Shown: piece by piece, positions 1 through 6,991 of the stretch
Numbering within the stretch: position 1 is the stretch's first letter
Layout: every line of letters begins with the position of its first letter
Source: Suilimivivens sp963650485
GTDB lineage: Bacteria; Bacillota; Clostridia; Lachnospirales; Lachnospiraceae
Length of the DNA: 27,982 bases
Direction of reading: 5' to 3'
Assembly (NCBI GenBank): GCA_963650485.1
Contig: CAVJLN010000037.1
Span: 1-27,982, forward strand
Made by a program: the position numbers and the translations under genes
The notes under the pieces: generated by a model
Database searches by the model: none
The model's input: the letters and a program-made list of their open reading frames with translations, nothing else
What the model was told of the DNA's origin: nothing

Positions 1-193
1 GGAATCCTCTTCCTCATAGTATCCGGCTTCTTCATCTTCATCATATTCTTCCGGATTCTCTTCGTCTTCATAGCCTTCCGGATCTTCCCCGTAGTACTCC
101 TCGTCTTCGTCTATCTCTTCATCACCGTAATACTCATCGGAATCCTCTTCCTCATAGTATCCGGCTTCTTCATCTTCATCATATTCTTCCGGA
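1..193. repeat. Perfect 55-bp direct repeat inside coding sequence
   Basis: Bases 1-55 and 139-193 are identical by eye. The offset of 138 bp equals 46 codons, so the duplication keeps frame and duplicates an acidic peptide block. The first copy may continue beyond the window. The region between is built of related GAA/GAT/TAT-rich codons, so slippage or unequal crossing-over is a likely origin. Confidence 0.9.
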
Positions 194-333
194 GCTTCCT
201 CATCCTCATAATATTCATCGTAGTCTTCGTAATCTTCGTCCTCGTAATACGCATCCTCGCGGTAATTGTCCCAGCCTTTGCGTGTCGTGCGCTGACGTTC
301 TTTCTTTGCCTTCTTTTTAAATAAACTCTTCAT
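1..333 (-). CDS. Acidic, Tyr/Glu/Asp-rich protein, N-terminal part (runs off window)
   Basis: The frame opens at ATG 333 and stays open to base 1, so 111 N-terminal residues are visible and the rest lies outside. Residues 1-20 are strongly basic (MKSLFKKKAKKERQRTTRKG). From about residue 24 on, the chain is almost only Asp, Glu and Tyr with scattered Gly and Pro. A 46-residue unit, including EEYDEDEEAGYYEEEDS, occurs twice because of a 55-bp DNA repeat. No signal peptide or membrane helix is visible in this part. I do not recognise the family. A basic start followed by an acidic cytoplasmic tract would suit the N-terminus of a membrane-anchored envelope protein such as an LCP-type enzyme, but that is only a guess from context. 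It is divergent from the zinc-ribbon gene at 689. Confidence 0.75.
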   Translation of the reverse strand, partial: MKSLFKKKAKKERQRTTRKGWDNYREDAYYEDEDYEDYDEYYEDEEAPEEYDEDEEAGYYEEEDSDEYYGDEEIDEDEEYYGEDPEGYEDEENPEEYDEDEEAGYYEEEDS

Positions 334-410
334 TCAAACCTTCCTTATTCTATTTCGCCATATTCGCTATATTTCGATAAATTCTTCTTTTAAAAATCCA
401 GATATTCGTC

Positions 411-439
411 TTGACATCTGAAACGCTATGGTATATTAT
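411..439 (+). promoter_or_regulatory. Sigma-A-type promoter, rightward
   Basis: TTGACA at 411-416, a 17-bp spacer and TATTAT at 434-439 make a near-consensus vegetative promoter. It lies about 250 bp before the zinc-ribbon gene at 689, so the transcript would have a long leader that includes the bare mobile-element palindrome. Confidence 0.5.
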
Positions 440-462
440 ACCATTAATTTACAGCATGTACA
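435..462 (-). promoter_or_regulatory. Possible leftward promoter overlapping the rightward one
   Basis: On the minus strand TATAAT lies at 440-435, with TGTACA at 462-457 and a 16-bp spacer. It would serve the acidic protein starting at 333 with a leader of about 95 nt. Its -10 overlaps the -10 of the rightward promoter, so the two may compete for polymerase. Confidence 0.4.
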
Positions 463-496
463 AATCCATTTAATTCCTTTTCTGATTCATTTATAA

Positions 497-533
497 AGAT
501 TTACGTAACTATTCCGAATAGTTACAGATTTAC
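497..533. mobile_element. Bare IS66-like MITE end pair with 8-bp target duplication
   Basis: GTAACTATTC (505-514), one base, then GAATAGTTAC (516-525) form a perfect palindrome. The arms equal the terminal repeats of the 154-bp elements at 1797 and 25823. The flanks AGATTTAC at 497-504 and 526-533 are identical, a perfect 8-bp target duplication. This is therefore a true insertion reduced to its two ends. GTAA ends and 8-bp duplications are typical of IS66-family elements. Confidence 0.85.
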
Positions 534-604
534 AGGGTTTGTGCTGCAAATGTAAAATCTATGTCAATTTTATCTGTAAAATGTGTGAATTTTTGCAAAT
601 ATTG

Positions 605-632
605 TTGACGGCAGAATACAATTCCAGATAAA
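605..632 (+). promoter_or_regulatory. Promoter-like sequence before the zinc-ribbon gene
   Basis: TTGACG at 605-610, a 16-bp spacer and GATAAA at 627-632 could drive the gene at 689 with a leader of roughly 50 nt. The -10 is a weak match. Confidence 0.35.
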
Positions 633-688
633 CTCTACTTAAATCCCTTACCGCCAATCCCCAATCTAACAGAAAGGAGTCCTGCTAT

Positions 689-997
689 ATGATGTATATT
701 CATTACTGCAAGAACTGTAACCGCATCTATATGCTCAACGGTCATAAGTTAATCTGTCCTCGGTGTACGGAACCGCTTGCCGAGCTTCGTATATCTTACC
801 TGGATTATGTCGATCTGAACCTGGAGCAGCGTGCTGCATTTCTGAAATCCTGCGCAGATGAAAGCCAGCTGTGTAAGTTAAAGACCAATTACCGCATGTA
901 CAAGTACAGCAAATGGTATAAGGAGTTACAGGCGAATAACCCAGAGCATCTTCCCGTCACCACACTGCTTGCCCAACAGGTCAACGGTGATAAATAA
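689..997 (+). CDS. Small zinc-ribbon protein of unknown function
   Basis: This encodes 102 residues, with AAAGGAG about 11 nt before the ATG at 689 and a second in-frame ATG directly after. The N-terminus carries two cysteine knuckles, CKNC at residues 7-10 and CPRC at 23-26, spaced as in a zinc ribbon. The remainder is charged and has no membrane segment or signal peptide, so the product should be a cytoplasmic metal-binding protein. I do not recognise a specific function. The last 17 bp overlap the end of the convergent membrane-protein gene at 981. It stands alone on the plus strand among minus-strand envelope genes. Confidence 0.8.
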   Translation: MMYIHYCKNCNRIYMLNGHKLICPRCTEPLAELRISYLDYVDLNLEQRAAFLKSCADESQLCKLKTNYRMYKYSKWYKELQANNPEHLPVTTLLAQQVNGDK

Positions 998-1316
998 AAA
1001 TACCCGCAAGAATAATGACCATTCCAAGGAGCTTTCGTTTCGTTATTTTTTCTTTAAAGAAGAAACAGCTGAGGAACATTACCATTACATAGCCCAGTGA
1101 TTCAATCACAGGTACATTGGTAAAATCCAAGCCACTGTAGGAGGTAATGGTCATAAACATGGAAAGAAACATGAGACCATAACCACAAATGACATACAGA
1201 TTCAAATATTCACGGAGCGGAGAAGCATAAGTCTTCTCCGCACTTTTTTTTAATAAAACCTGTGCAAAAGAAGCAATCATTACAGAAATAATCAAGATAA
1301 TCAGATAGCTATTCAT
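981..1316 (-). CDS. Half-size EamA/DMT-superfamily membrane protein (ArnE/ArnF-like)
   Basis: The 111-residue protein has four hydrophobic helices (about 3-20, 37-57, 67-87 and 92-109) and a basic inter-helix stretch FFFKEKITKRK before the last helix. This is the layout of small drug/metabolite-superfamily proteins such as SMR and ArnE/ArnF. Its ATG overlaps the stop of the upstream gene by 4 bp (1313-1316), so the two are translationally coupled and probably form a heterodimer. In ArnE/ArnF the pair flips undecaprenyl-phosphate-linked aminoarabinose. With glycosyltransferases all around, flipping of a polyprenyl-phosphate sugar is the best inference, but a cation-type SMR exporter cannot be excluded. 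Confidence 0.75.
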   Translation of the reverse strand: MNSYLIILIISVMIASFAQVLLKKSAEKTYASPLREYLNLYVICGYGLMFLSMFMTITSYSGLDFTNVPVIESLGYVMVMFLSCFFFKEKITKRKLLGMVIILAGIFIYHR

Positions 1317-1768
1317 TCTGCGTTCTCCTTTCCTGCTGTTTTCTGGTGACCTGCTGTTTCCGGATGTTCTTCCGTTTCCGGATGATCTCCCGTATTCAGC
1401 ACGTAAATTCCAACCATGACAAGTAAAATTCCAATCACCTTCCCCGGCGTAATCTCTTCATGAAAAATGAAGATGCCCCACACCAGTGCCCACAAAAGAG
1501 TGATGGCTTTATTTGCATAAGCAACAGATAATTCAAACCGTTTAATCACCTGCTGCCAGAGCAGTGCATATACACCAAGCAACAATACCACGAGTCCTGC
1601 CGACAAAATCAATTTCCAGTTAAAAAGCTGCTGCACCAATCCTTCCGCCGATCCGGCATTCTTCGGCAGAAAAGAAGAGGCCAGCTTCTGTGTCAGACTG
1701 GTAAAGCTATATATCAGAAATACGATCTGAAGCATCAGGAAATCTTTCCATTGTATTTTCTTTTTCAT
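1313..1768 (-). CDS. Half-size EamA/DMT-superfamily membrane protein, partner of the 981 gene
   Basis: The protein has 151 residues with helices at about 11-27, 50-69, 82-100 and 106-125, and the sequence FIFHEEITPGKVIG before the last helix, as in EamA half-proteins. It starts with basic MKKKIQWKD. The last 25 residues are a hydrophilic repeat tail (HPETEEHPETAGHQKTAGK) encoded by imperfect DNA repeats, unusual for the family. A possible ribosome binding site, AAAGGA, lies about 13 nt before the ATG. It overlaps the next gene by 4 bp. Upstream lies the MITE copy at 1797, so its promoter lies in or beyond that element or is supplied by read-through from the 3115 gene. Confidence 0.75.
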   Translation of the reverse strand: MKKKIQWKDFLMLQIVFLIYSFTSLTQKLASSFLPKNAGSAEGLVQQLFNWKLILSAGLVVLLLGVYALLWQQVIKRFELSVAYANKAITLLWALVWGIFIFHEEITPGKVIGILLVMVGIYVLNTGDHPETEEHPETAGHQKTAGKENAE

Positions 1769-1796
1769 AAGCTGTTTTCATCCTTTTTGATTGTTT

Positions 1797-1950
1797 GTAA
1801 CTATTCAAAGCCATGCAAATTATGGCAGTATGGACGATGAATGCTTGCATTCAAGCGGACATACGCCATGATTTATATGGCGAAGTAACCACATGAGGTA
1901 AACTACGCTGCATTAGCAGCGGTTTTACGAATGGGGTTCTGAATAGTTAC
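1797..1950 (-). mobile_element. Full-length 154-bp IS66-like MITE, copy A
   Basis: The ends are GTAACTATTC (1797-1806) and GAATAGTTAC (1941-1950). The flanks GATTGTTT (1789-1796) and AATTGTTT (1951-1958) match at 7 of 8 positions, a slightly decayed 8-bp target duplication. Read in reverse it aligns over its whole length with the 154-bp copy at 25823. Internal stems are ATGGC/GCCAT (1822-1826 with 1865-1869), GTATG/CATAC (1828-1832 with 1860-1864), TGAATGC/GCATTCA (1838-1844 with 1847-1853), and CGCTGC/GCAGCG (1906-1911 with 1916-1921). No ORF is present, so movement would need a transposase in trans; none is encoded in this window. Confidence 0.88.
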
Positions 1951-1972
1951 AATTGTTTTTATAATTTCCGGG

Positions 1973-3115
1973 TTACTGATTCCACACCGCAATTTTTTGA
2001 TGCAATGTGTCAAAATCATAGGAATTGACAATCTGTCTCATCTCTTCGAGATATTCGTCAATCGTTTTTTCTTTCTGCTGTTCATCTGTTTTCTGTAAAT
2101 TCTCTTCCATATCCTGCGATGCAGTCTGTTCGGCTGTTTCCGTTTCTTTTTCCTTACTTACACGGTAGCTGCCATCTGCAAAACACTCTGTCATAAAACG
2201 GTTGAATTTCGGATGATAATGGCTATAATCCGCGTAGTGGTTCAGATCACAGATGATATCCTCACATGCTGGGAAAAAGTATACTGTCACATTATCATAG
2301 GTATTCAGCCTCTCGGTAATATAACGATACTCCTCGAGGGTTGCTTCCAGATGATTCTCTTCCAGTACATCATTCCAGTATAAAATGCTGTACGGTGGGA
2401 AGAAAATCACGAACTCCGTATCCGGATTTGCTTCAATATAAGGGCAGATATTGACAGAAAGATTCTCTTCCACCGGTAAGACATACTCATCCTTCGGCGT
2501 CTCTGTTGCCACTTTCTGCGGCTGCTCGTAATTTTGCAGCACCCAGTCCTCATTGTAATACTCTTCCGTCCACCAGCTTGCATAGATATGAGACCAATTT
2601 GTCGGTTCCGGATCTACTATGGGACGAAGCACATATTGCAGCAGCACATCCTTATTCAAAACGTATTGCACGTCGTTCAGCAGATTATTGTCATAAAGAT
2701 ATTCCGGAATCGGATACTTGGTCTGTTCCACATCCCCGGTATAGGTAATCACGTCCACGCCTAAAAATACCTTCCTGACCTCGCGTTTTTCTCCATTCCA
2801 CCTGCTGTTAAAAATCAGCTTCATAATGTTGGACTGATCCTTCGGAAATGCCCCGCTGTAACTGAGCTTCACTGTTTTCAGCCCCATCAGTTCTTCAAAC
2901 CAGTCGGTTTCAAAGTTGACCGTCATGGAGGACCCGAGAATCACGCTGTCATAAGGAAGATGCTCTGCCATTCCCGGATTCTGCGTCAGCTGATTATCCA
3001 CTACATAATTGAAATTCTTTAACGGCTTATGATAATGAAAAAAGGGATCTACATAAACAACAAGCGCGATCATCAGCGCAAACGCTGTAAGCACGAATGC
3101 AATAAATAAAAGCAA
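1973..3115 (-). CDS. SGNH/DHHW-like envelope protein, MBOAT partner
   Basis: About 380 residues with an N-terminal membrane anchor (roughly residues 1-22) and the rest presumably outside the membrane. An early block ILGSSMTVNF (about 59-68) supplies a Gly-x-Ser nucleophile motif, and a late block DYSHYHP (296-302) supplies an Asp-x-x-His pair, the arrangement of SGNH-type acyl-handling proteins such as DltD, AlgX/AlgJ and DHHW-family proteins. The gene directly upstream is an MBOAT acyltransferase, the usual partner. The product probably hands acyl groups (acetyl is likeliest) to a surface polymer. The last 65 residues are a low-complexity Glu/Lys/Thr-rich stretch and a helix. The start is problematic: TTG at 3115 is the first conventional start, but an ideal AAGGAGG site sits before an in-frame ACG at 3136. 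Confidence 0.8.
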   Translation of the reverse strand: MLLFIAFVLTAFALMIALVVYVDPFFHYHKPLKNFNYVVDNQLTQNPGMAEHLPYDSVILGSSMTVNFETDWFEELMGLKTVKLSYSGAFPKDQSNIMKLIFNSRWNGEKREVRKVFLGVDVITYTGDVEQTKYPIPEYLYDNNLLNDVQYVLNKDVLLQYVLRPIVDPEPTNWSHIYASWWTEEYYNEDWVLQNYEQPQKVATETPKDEYVLPVEENLSVNICPYIEANPDTEFVIFFPPYSILYWNDVLEENHLEATLEEYRYITERLNTYDNVTVYFFPACEDIICDLNHYADYSHYHPKFNRFMTECFADGSYRVSKEKETETAEQTASQDMEENLQKTDEQQKEKTIDEYLEEMRQIVNSYDFDTLHQKIAVWNQ

Positions 3116-3133
3116 TAATTTCTTATACCCTTT

Positions 3134-3150
3134 CGTATGACCGCCTCCTT
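3134..3150 (-). promoter_or_regulatory. Strong ribosome binding site placed before an ACG codon
   Basis: On the minus strand AAGGAGG (3150-3144) is followed by seven bases and then ACG at 3136-3134, in frame with the downstream gene. The predicted N-terminus from there is MKGYKKLLLLFIAF, a textbook basic start before the membrane anchor. No ATG, GTG or TTG lies at that spacing; TTG 3115 is 28 bases from the AAGGAGG. Confidence 0.7.
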
Positions 3151-3158
3151 ATATATAT

Positions 3159-3230
3159 TGTCTGCCAAATATGACTCGGAATGTAAACATTCCATTCATA
3201 TTTTGTCATAATTTGCATGGCTCTGAATAG
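3159..3230 (+). mobile_element. Right half of the IS66-like MITE, copy C
   Basis: The stretch aligns with the right half of the copy at 25823, ending in TTTGCATGGCTCTGAATAG, but the outer TTAC and the whole left half are missing. Stems AAATATG/CATATTT (3167-3173 with 3197-3203) and GGAATGT/ACATTCC (3178-3184 with 3187-3193) are intact. It fills the gap between the MBOAT stop codon and the ribosome binding site of the SGNH gene, so it is transcribed between the two. Confidence 0.75.
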
Positions 3231-3231
3231 A

Positions 3232-4944
3232 CTAAAAGTTGAAATACAAAAACGTGCTGACTCCCGAGAAGGAAATTACGCTCCACACAAACAATACGGC
3301 TGCAAGCAGAACCATTCCTGCATTCAGCCGGCATTTCTTTGCAATCTGCACGGCATTAGGCGCCGCCCAGATCAGCAGCAGACACGCTGTGAGAAACAGC
3401 AGCATCACATAAAAATAGCTGTTCGATGACTGATCCAGATGAAGCACCTTAATCACATACCAGAATTCATCCAGATTAAAGGCTTCTGCAATGGAACGGC
3501 TCACTTTTCCGACTCCGCCCAGCACCAGTCTGCGCAGGAACTGAACCCCTTCCTCAACTGAGGACGCCCGGAAGAATACCCACGCAATATTTACATAAAG
3601 GAACGTCAGAAGCACGCGCACTCCATGAGACAGTCCCCGAAGCATTCTGTGTATCCTGTCAGAATCCGCTTCTGCCCAGATCTTGCTATCTTTTCCCCGT
3701 TCCGAAACAGCACGGGTAATAACATAAAGGACACCATGCATCATCCCCCAGACAACGAACTGCCATCCGGCGCCATGCCAGATTCCACTCACAAAAAAGA
3801 CCATCAGGAAATTCACATACATCCGGACAGCACCTTTCCGGTTTCCCCCCAGCGGGATATACACATATTTTGTCAGGAACTCCGTCAGGGTCTTATGCCA
3901 ACGTTTCCAAAAATCCATAATATTCACTGCTTTATACGGTGAATCAAAGTTCAGCGGCAGGTCATAGCCTAAGAACGCCGCAACGCCCATGGCAATATCG
4001 CAATAACCGCTGAAATCAAAGTATAACTGTAACGTATAGGACAGCATCACAACCCATGCATCCACCACATGAAGTGCCGCTACATTTTCAAATCCTGCTG
4101 CAACAGCCCGGCCTAAGGTGTCTGCCAGAATCACCTTTTTAAACAATCCAAGGGAAATCAGAATCACATTGCGCAGAAGCTTCTCCCACCATTCGTCCTT
4201 TGTTTGTGTAGAACATAACGCAAAATTTTCAAGAACCGCCCGTGTCCGCTTTTTCTTTCCCTCTGTCAATCTTTCACCGCTTCGCTGCTCTGTGGATTTT
4301 TCGTCCCCTCGCTGTGCCTGAAAATCCTCCGGCAGCATGATCGGTCCCTGCATCAATTTTGGGAAAAAGCTTACATATAATCCGTACTCACGTATTCCCA
4401 TCGGTACAATATTTCCACGATAGGTCTCTACCAGAAATGCAATCTGGGTAAACGTGAAGAAGCTGATTCCAGGCGCATCCAGTTCCCTTCCTTGAAGCAC
4501 CGGCAATAACCGTGCATATTTAAAGACGCACAGTACCGCAACATTCAGCACAATTCCAGCTCCCAATATACATTTTCTCTCCCTACTGGTATTCCCGGAC
4601 GCAGAACCTGTCTTCTTGACTGTCTTTCCTGCTATCTTTCCTGTTGCCTTCTCTACTGTCTTTCCTTCCGTCTTCTCTGCTGTCTTTTCTTTTGTCTTTT
4701 CTTTTGTTGTCTTCGGCTCCTTCGTCAAATCCTTATACAACAAGCAGCCCCATACGTAATTGACGATGAGGCTTCCAAGCAGTACCGGAAGACACTTTGG
4801 ATAGTTCCACCCATAAAAAACAAGGGATGCCACAAGCAGACAAAGATCCGCCCACTGCTTTCCAAGGTATCTTCTGCTCATCGCAAACAAAATGAGCACG
4901 ATAGGTACATATGCAAATAAAAAGGAAAATGAATTAAACACCAT
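3232..4944 (-). CDS. MBOAT-family membrane O-acyltransferase (AlgI/DltB/PatA type)
   Basis: I start it at ATG 4944 (570 residues, MVFNSFSFLFAYVPIVL), the usual opening of this family; an upstream alternative at 4968 would overlap the previous gene more. Multiple helices surround the diagnostic MBOAT motifs: LQLYFDFSGYCDIAMG (about 305-320), NIMDFWKRWHKTLTEFL with the first conserved His (about 350), YIPLGGNRKG, and SGIWHGAGWQFVVWG with the catalytic His (about 390). The enzyme moves acyl groups across the membrane, usually acetyl onto polysaccharide or D-alanine onto teichoic acid. The SGNH partner directly downstream supports surface O-acylation. Residues about 75-112 form a Lys/Thr/Glu repeat insertion in a cytoplasmic loop, encoded by degenerate repeats, which is unusual. 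It overlaps the upstream gene by 11 bp. Confidence 0.9.
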   Translation of the reverse strand: MVFNSFSFLFAYVPIVLILFAMSRRYLGKQWADLCLLVASLVFYGWNYPKCLPVLLGSLIVNYVWGCLLYKDLTKEPKTTKEKTKEKTAEKTEGKTVEKATGKIAGKTVKKTGSASGNTSRERKCILGAGIVLNVAVLCVFKYARLLPVLQGRELDAPGISFFTFTQIAFLVETYRGNIVPMGIREYGLYVSFFPKLMQGPIMLPEDFQAQRGDEKSTEQRSGERLTEGKKKRTRAVLENFALCSTQTKDEWWEKLLRNVILISLGLFKKVILADTLGRAVAAGFENVAALHVVDAWVVMLSYTLQLYFDFSGYCDIAMGVAAFLGYDLPLNFDSPYKAVNIMDFWKRWHKTLTEFLTKYVYIPLGGNRKGAVRMYVNFLMVFFVSGIWHGAGWQFVVWGMMHGVLYVITRAVSERGKDSKIWAEADSDRIHRMLRGLSHGVRVLLTFLYVNIAWVFFRASSVEEGVQFLRRLVLGGVGKVSRSIAEAFNLDEFWYVIKVLHLDQSSNSYFYVMLLFLTACLLLIWAAPNAVQIAKKCRLNAGMVLLAAVLFVWSVISFSGVSTFLYFNF

Positions 4945-5731
4945 ATGTATTTTTCCACTCCGTAACAATCTCTGTCACTTCCGGATCTTCATAGATCACA
5001 TAGCCATCCACCTTAGCCCTGCAAATCAGTCCACAGGATTCCGGCGTCCGATCCATCTGCTGATCCTCCCGGAAAACCAGATACTGACAGTATTCCTTAC
5101 GTGTTTCTGTCAAAAGCTCTTCCATCGGAAGTACTTCGTTCTTCTTAATAATGTCATGCACCGGCTGATAGTAGTTCCACTGTTCCACCAGCATATCCCT
5201 TCCATAGGGCATACGGATTGACGCATCGTACTGGCGCACGAAGTGAATCATCTCATCCGGAAACAGCGCAGTAACCATATCATCGGCATCTTTATTTCCA
5301 ATATAATCGCATACATGAATCACAGAATCCGGAATGTGATACAGATTCTCTGCTTTCGAGATATAGGTTCCTTGATAAACGTATGTGCCAAGCAGAATGA
5401 TACATGCTCCGATCACAACCGTTCCGATCTTCCGGAAACGCGCAAAGAGGGAACACCCACCATAAACCGCCACCATGCCCATCGGAATCGTCCAGATCAC
5501 GCGGTAATACGTTTCTCCGTCCAGACCTGCTGCCACGAAAAATTTCCGGCTTAAGGGGAACAGAAATACCATCAGAATCAGAATCGGTGCATAGACAAAT
5601 AAAGCCCGGATCGTCCTGTCCTTTTCACGGAACAGCAGATAAATCCACGCAAGCAGGGAAAGCACGAACAATCCCCGAAGTCCTGTATACAGTTTAAAAA
5701 TCACAAGGCTTTCCATAAAAATCCCAAACAT
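4934..5731 (-). pseudogene. C-terminal piece of a split GT-C-like membrane protein (DUF6077-like)
   Basis: About 265 residues from ATG 5731; a GTG at 5737 is also possible. The N-terminal half has four or five hydrophobic helices, and the C-terminal half (from about residue 140) is a soluble, probably extracytoplasmic domain with HIPDSVIHVCDYIGNKDAD. The frame is the same as that of the 391-residue ORF ending at 5816: the distance between the two starts is a multiple of three, and only about 26 codons containing three stops separate them. Together they give about 660 residues, the size expected for one full membrane protein of this kind. A degenerate mobile-element end lies in the gap. I therefore read both as halves of one broken gene, though independent translation from AGAAAGGG before the ATG is possible. 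Confidence 0.6.
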
Positions 5732-5767
5732 GTGCACAAGCCCTTTCTGTTTTCCTCATTTAATCAT

Positions 5768-5802
5768 CAGATACAACAGTTTTACGAATGGATCTTCCGA
5801 AT
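5768..5802 (-). mobile_element. Degenerate MITE end inside the gene break
   Basis: On the minus strand the stretch CCATTCGTAAAACTGTTG (5792-5775) matches 17 of 18 bases of the left interior of the 25823 copy. The bases before it (GATTCGGAAGAT) resemble the TATTCAGAACC terminal repeat with one extra base. No intact outer GTAAC and no target duplication remain. It lies exactly between the two in-frame ORF halves. Confidence 0.5.
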
Positions 5803-5815
5803 CATTGCCTTAAAT

Positions 5816-6991
5816 TTACAACATCATATACAACAAAACATAAGCACCACCCAGTATACAGCTCAGTCCTGCATAGATCAGATCCTGGAATCTGCGGCTT
5901 CGGATCGTCAGTAACACACCAAGCCCCATCGTCAATGCACAACTTAAGAGTACCGCTAAAGAGCTGCTCGCTCCTGCGGCCAGATTAAGCAAGGTAAGCA
6001 TCATCCATAAACTGCCGCTCTGCCATCCCGGAATCTTCCTGCGTTTTCCTTCCGCATCAGCTTCTATGTCGGAATCCATCTTCTGCTGTTTTCCGTCATC
6101 ACTCTCACGGAACAGACACAGAAAGATCCAGAACACTGCCGGAATAATAAAGTTTCCTGCAAAGGACTTCCCCTGCCAGGTACGCGTCAGAAAAAAGGTC
6201 TCTGTCGTGTAAATCGACACATTTCCAAACATCTGCCAGAGTGTCATCAATGTCAGAAACATCGGAAGCAGACGCTTTTTGTTACAGAATAATTCACGCC
6301 CGATTTCATAATAAGTCAGATACGTTAACGGAATCAGAAGTAAGGGAATCACGCTGTGTGCCATAATGGTTGCATGAATACCGCACATGGTTCCGACAAA
6401 TGCCTCCCAGATCGGGAATAAAGCCAGTGCATGGCGCGCATCCAACGGCATACTTACTCCTCGGTTCGGATCGATCCGGTACAGCGTATCCGTCTGCTGT
6501 GCGGTCAGAGCCTGAACCACATAATAGGCATCATCTCCGTCAAACGAAGCCCGCGTAAATGCCATGTAAAGCTGGAATCCGACAAGCAGCAGAAACAGGA
6601 TAAAAAGGATCCTTCCTTCCCATGTATCATAAGGCTCCCTCCGGAGCCACAAAAGTCGGCTCGTTTCTTCTACGACTCCGGAACGCTTCTGTGCTTTTTT
6701 CTTTCTGTATAACCAGAATCCATAACCGGTTCCCGCCCCTAAAACCTGCAAAACGGCATAAAGAATCACCATTCTGGAATAGCCATGATAAACAGAAAGC
6801 AGCATCACCGGAATTCCAACGATCTCCAAAAGGGCAAACAGCAAAATATATCCAATTAATAAAGTCACACCTGTTGTCTGTAACTTCTCCGGCAGATACT
6901 CCCTTTTAGGCGCCTTCCGAAACAGGAGTCCCAATCCCACAGGAATCACCAACAACCAGAATACCAGACCAAAGATTTTCAATATGATCAT
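5816..6991 (-). pseudogene. N-terminal piece of a split GT-C-like membrane protein (DUF6077-like)
   Basis: 391 residues, almost all membrane helices. After the first four helices an outer loop reads RASFDGDDAYYVVQALTAQ (about 167-185), the paired acidic residues expected in the first large loop of GT-C glycosyltransferases. The protein stops abruptly inside a helix (GGAYVLLYMML), followed by TAA, TAA and TGA in the same frame and then the 4934-5731 ORF, so it looks truncated. The ATG at 6991 overlaps the upstream stop by 4 bp and has GGAGAGAAGG before it, so translation of this part is probably still coupled to the DUF6056-like gene. Family naming is from memory of Lachnospiraceae proteins and is less certain than the membrane topology. 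Confidence 0.65.

Larger units (their letters stand above)
334..688. other. 355-bp divergent intergenic region
   Basis: This gap separates the leftward acidic protein from the rightward zinc-ribbon gene. It is AT-rich and holds overlapping divergent promoter-like sequences around 411-462, a bare mobile-element end pair with target duplication at 497-533, and a further promoter-like sequence at 605-632. No convincing ORF is seen. Confidence 0.7.

Noticed and set aside
3217..3429. Plus-strand ORF starting in the half MITE
   Set aside because: Antisense to the MBOAT C-terminus, no ribosome binding site, no recognisable domain.
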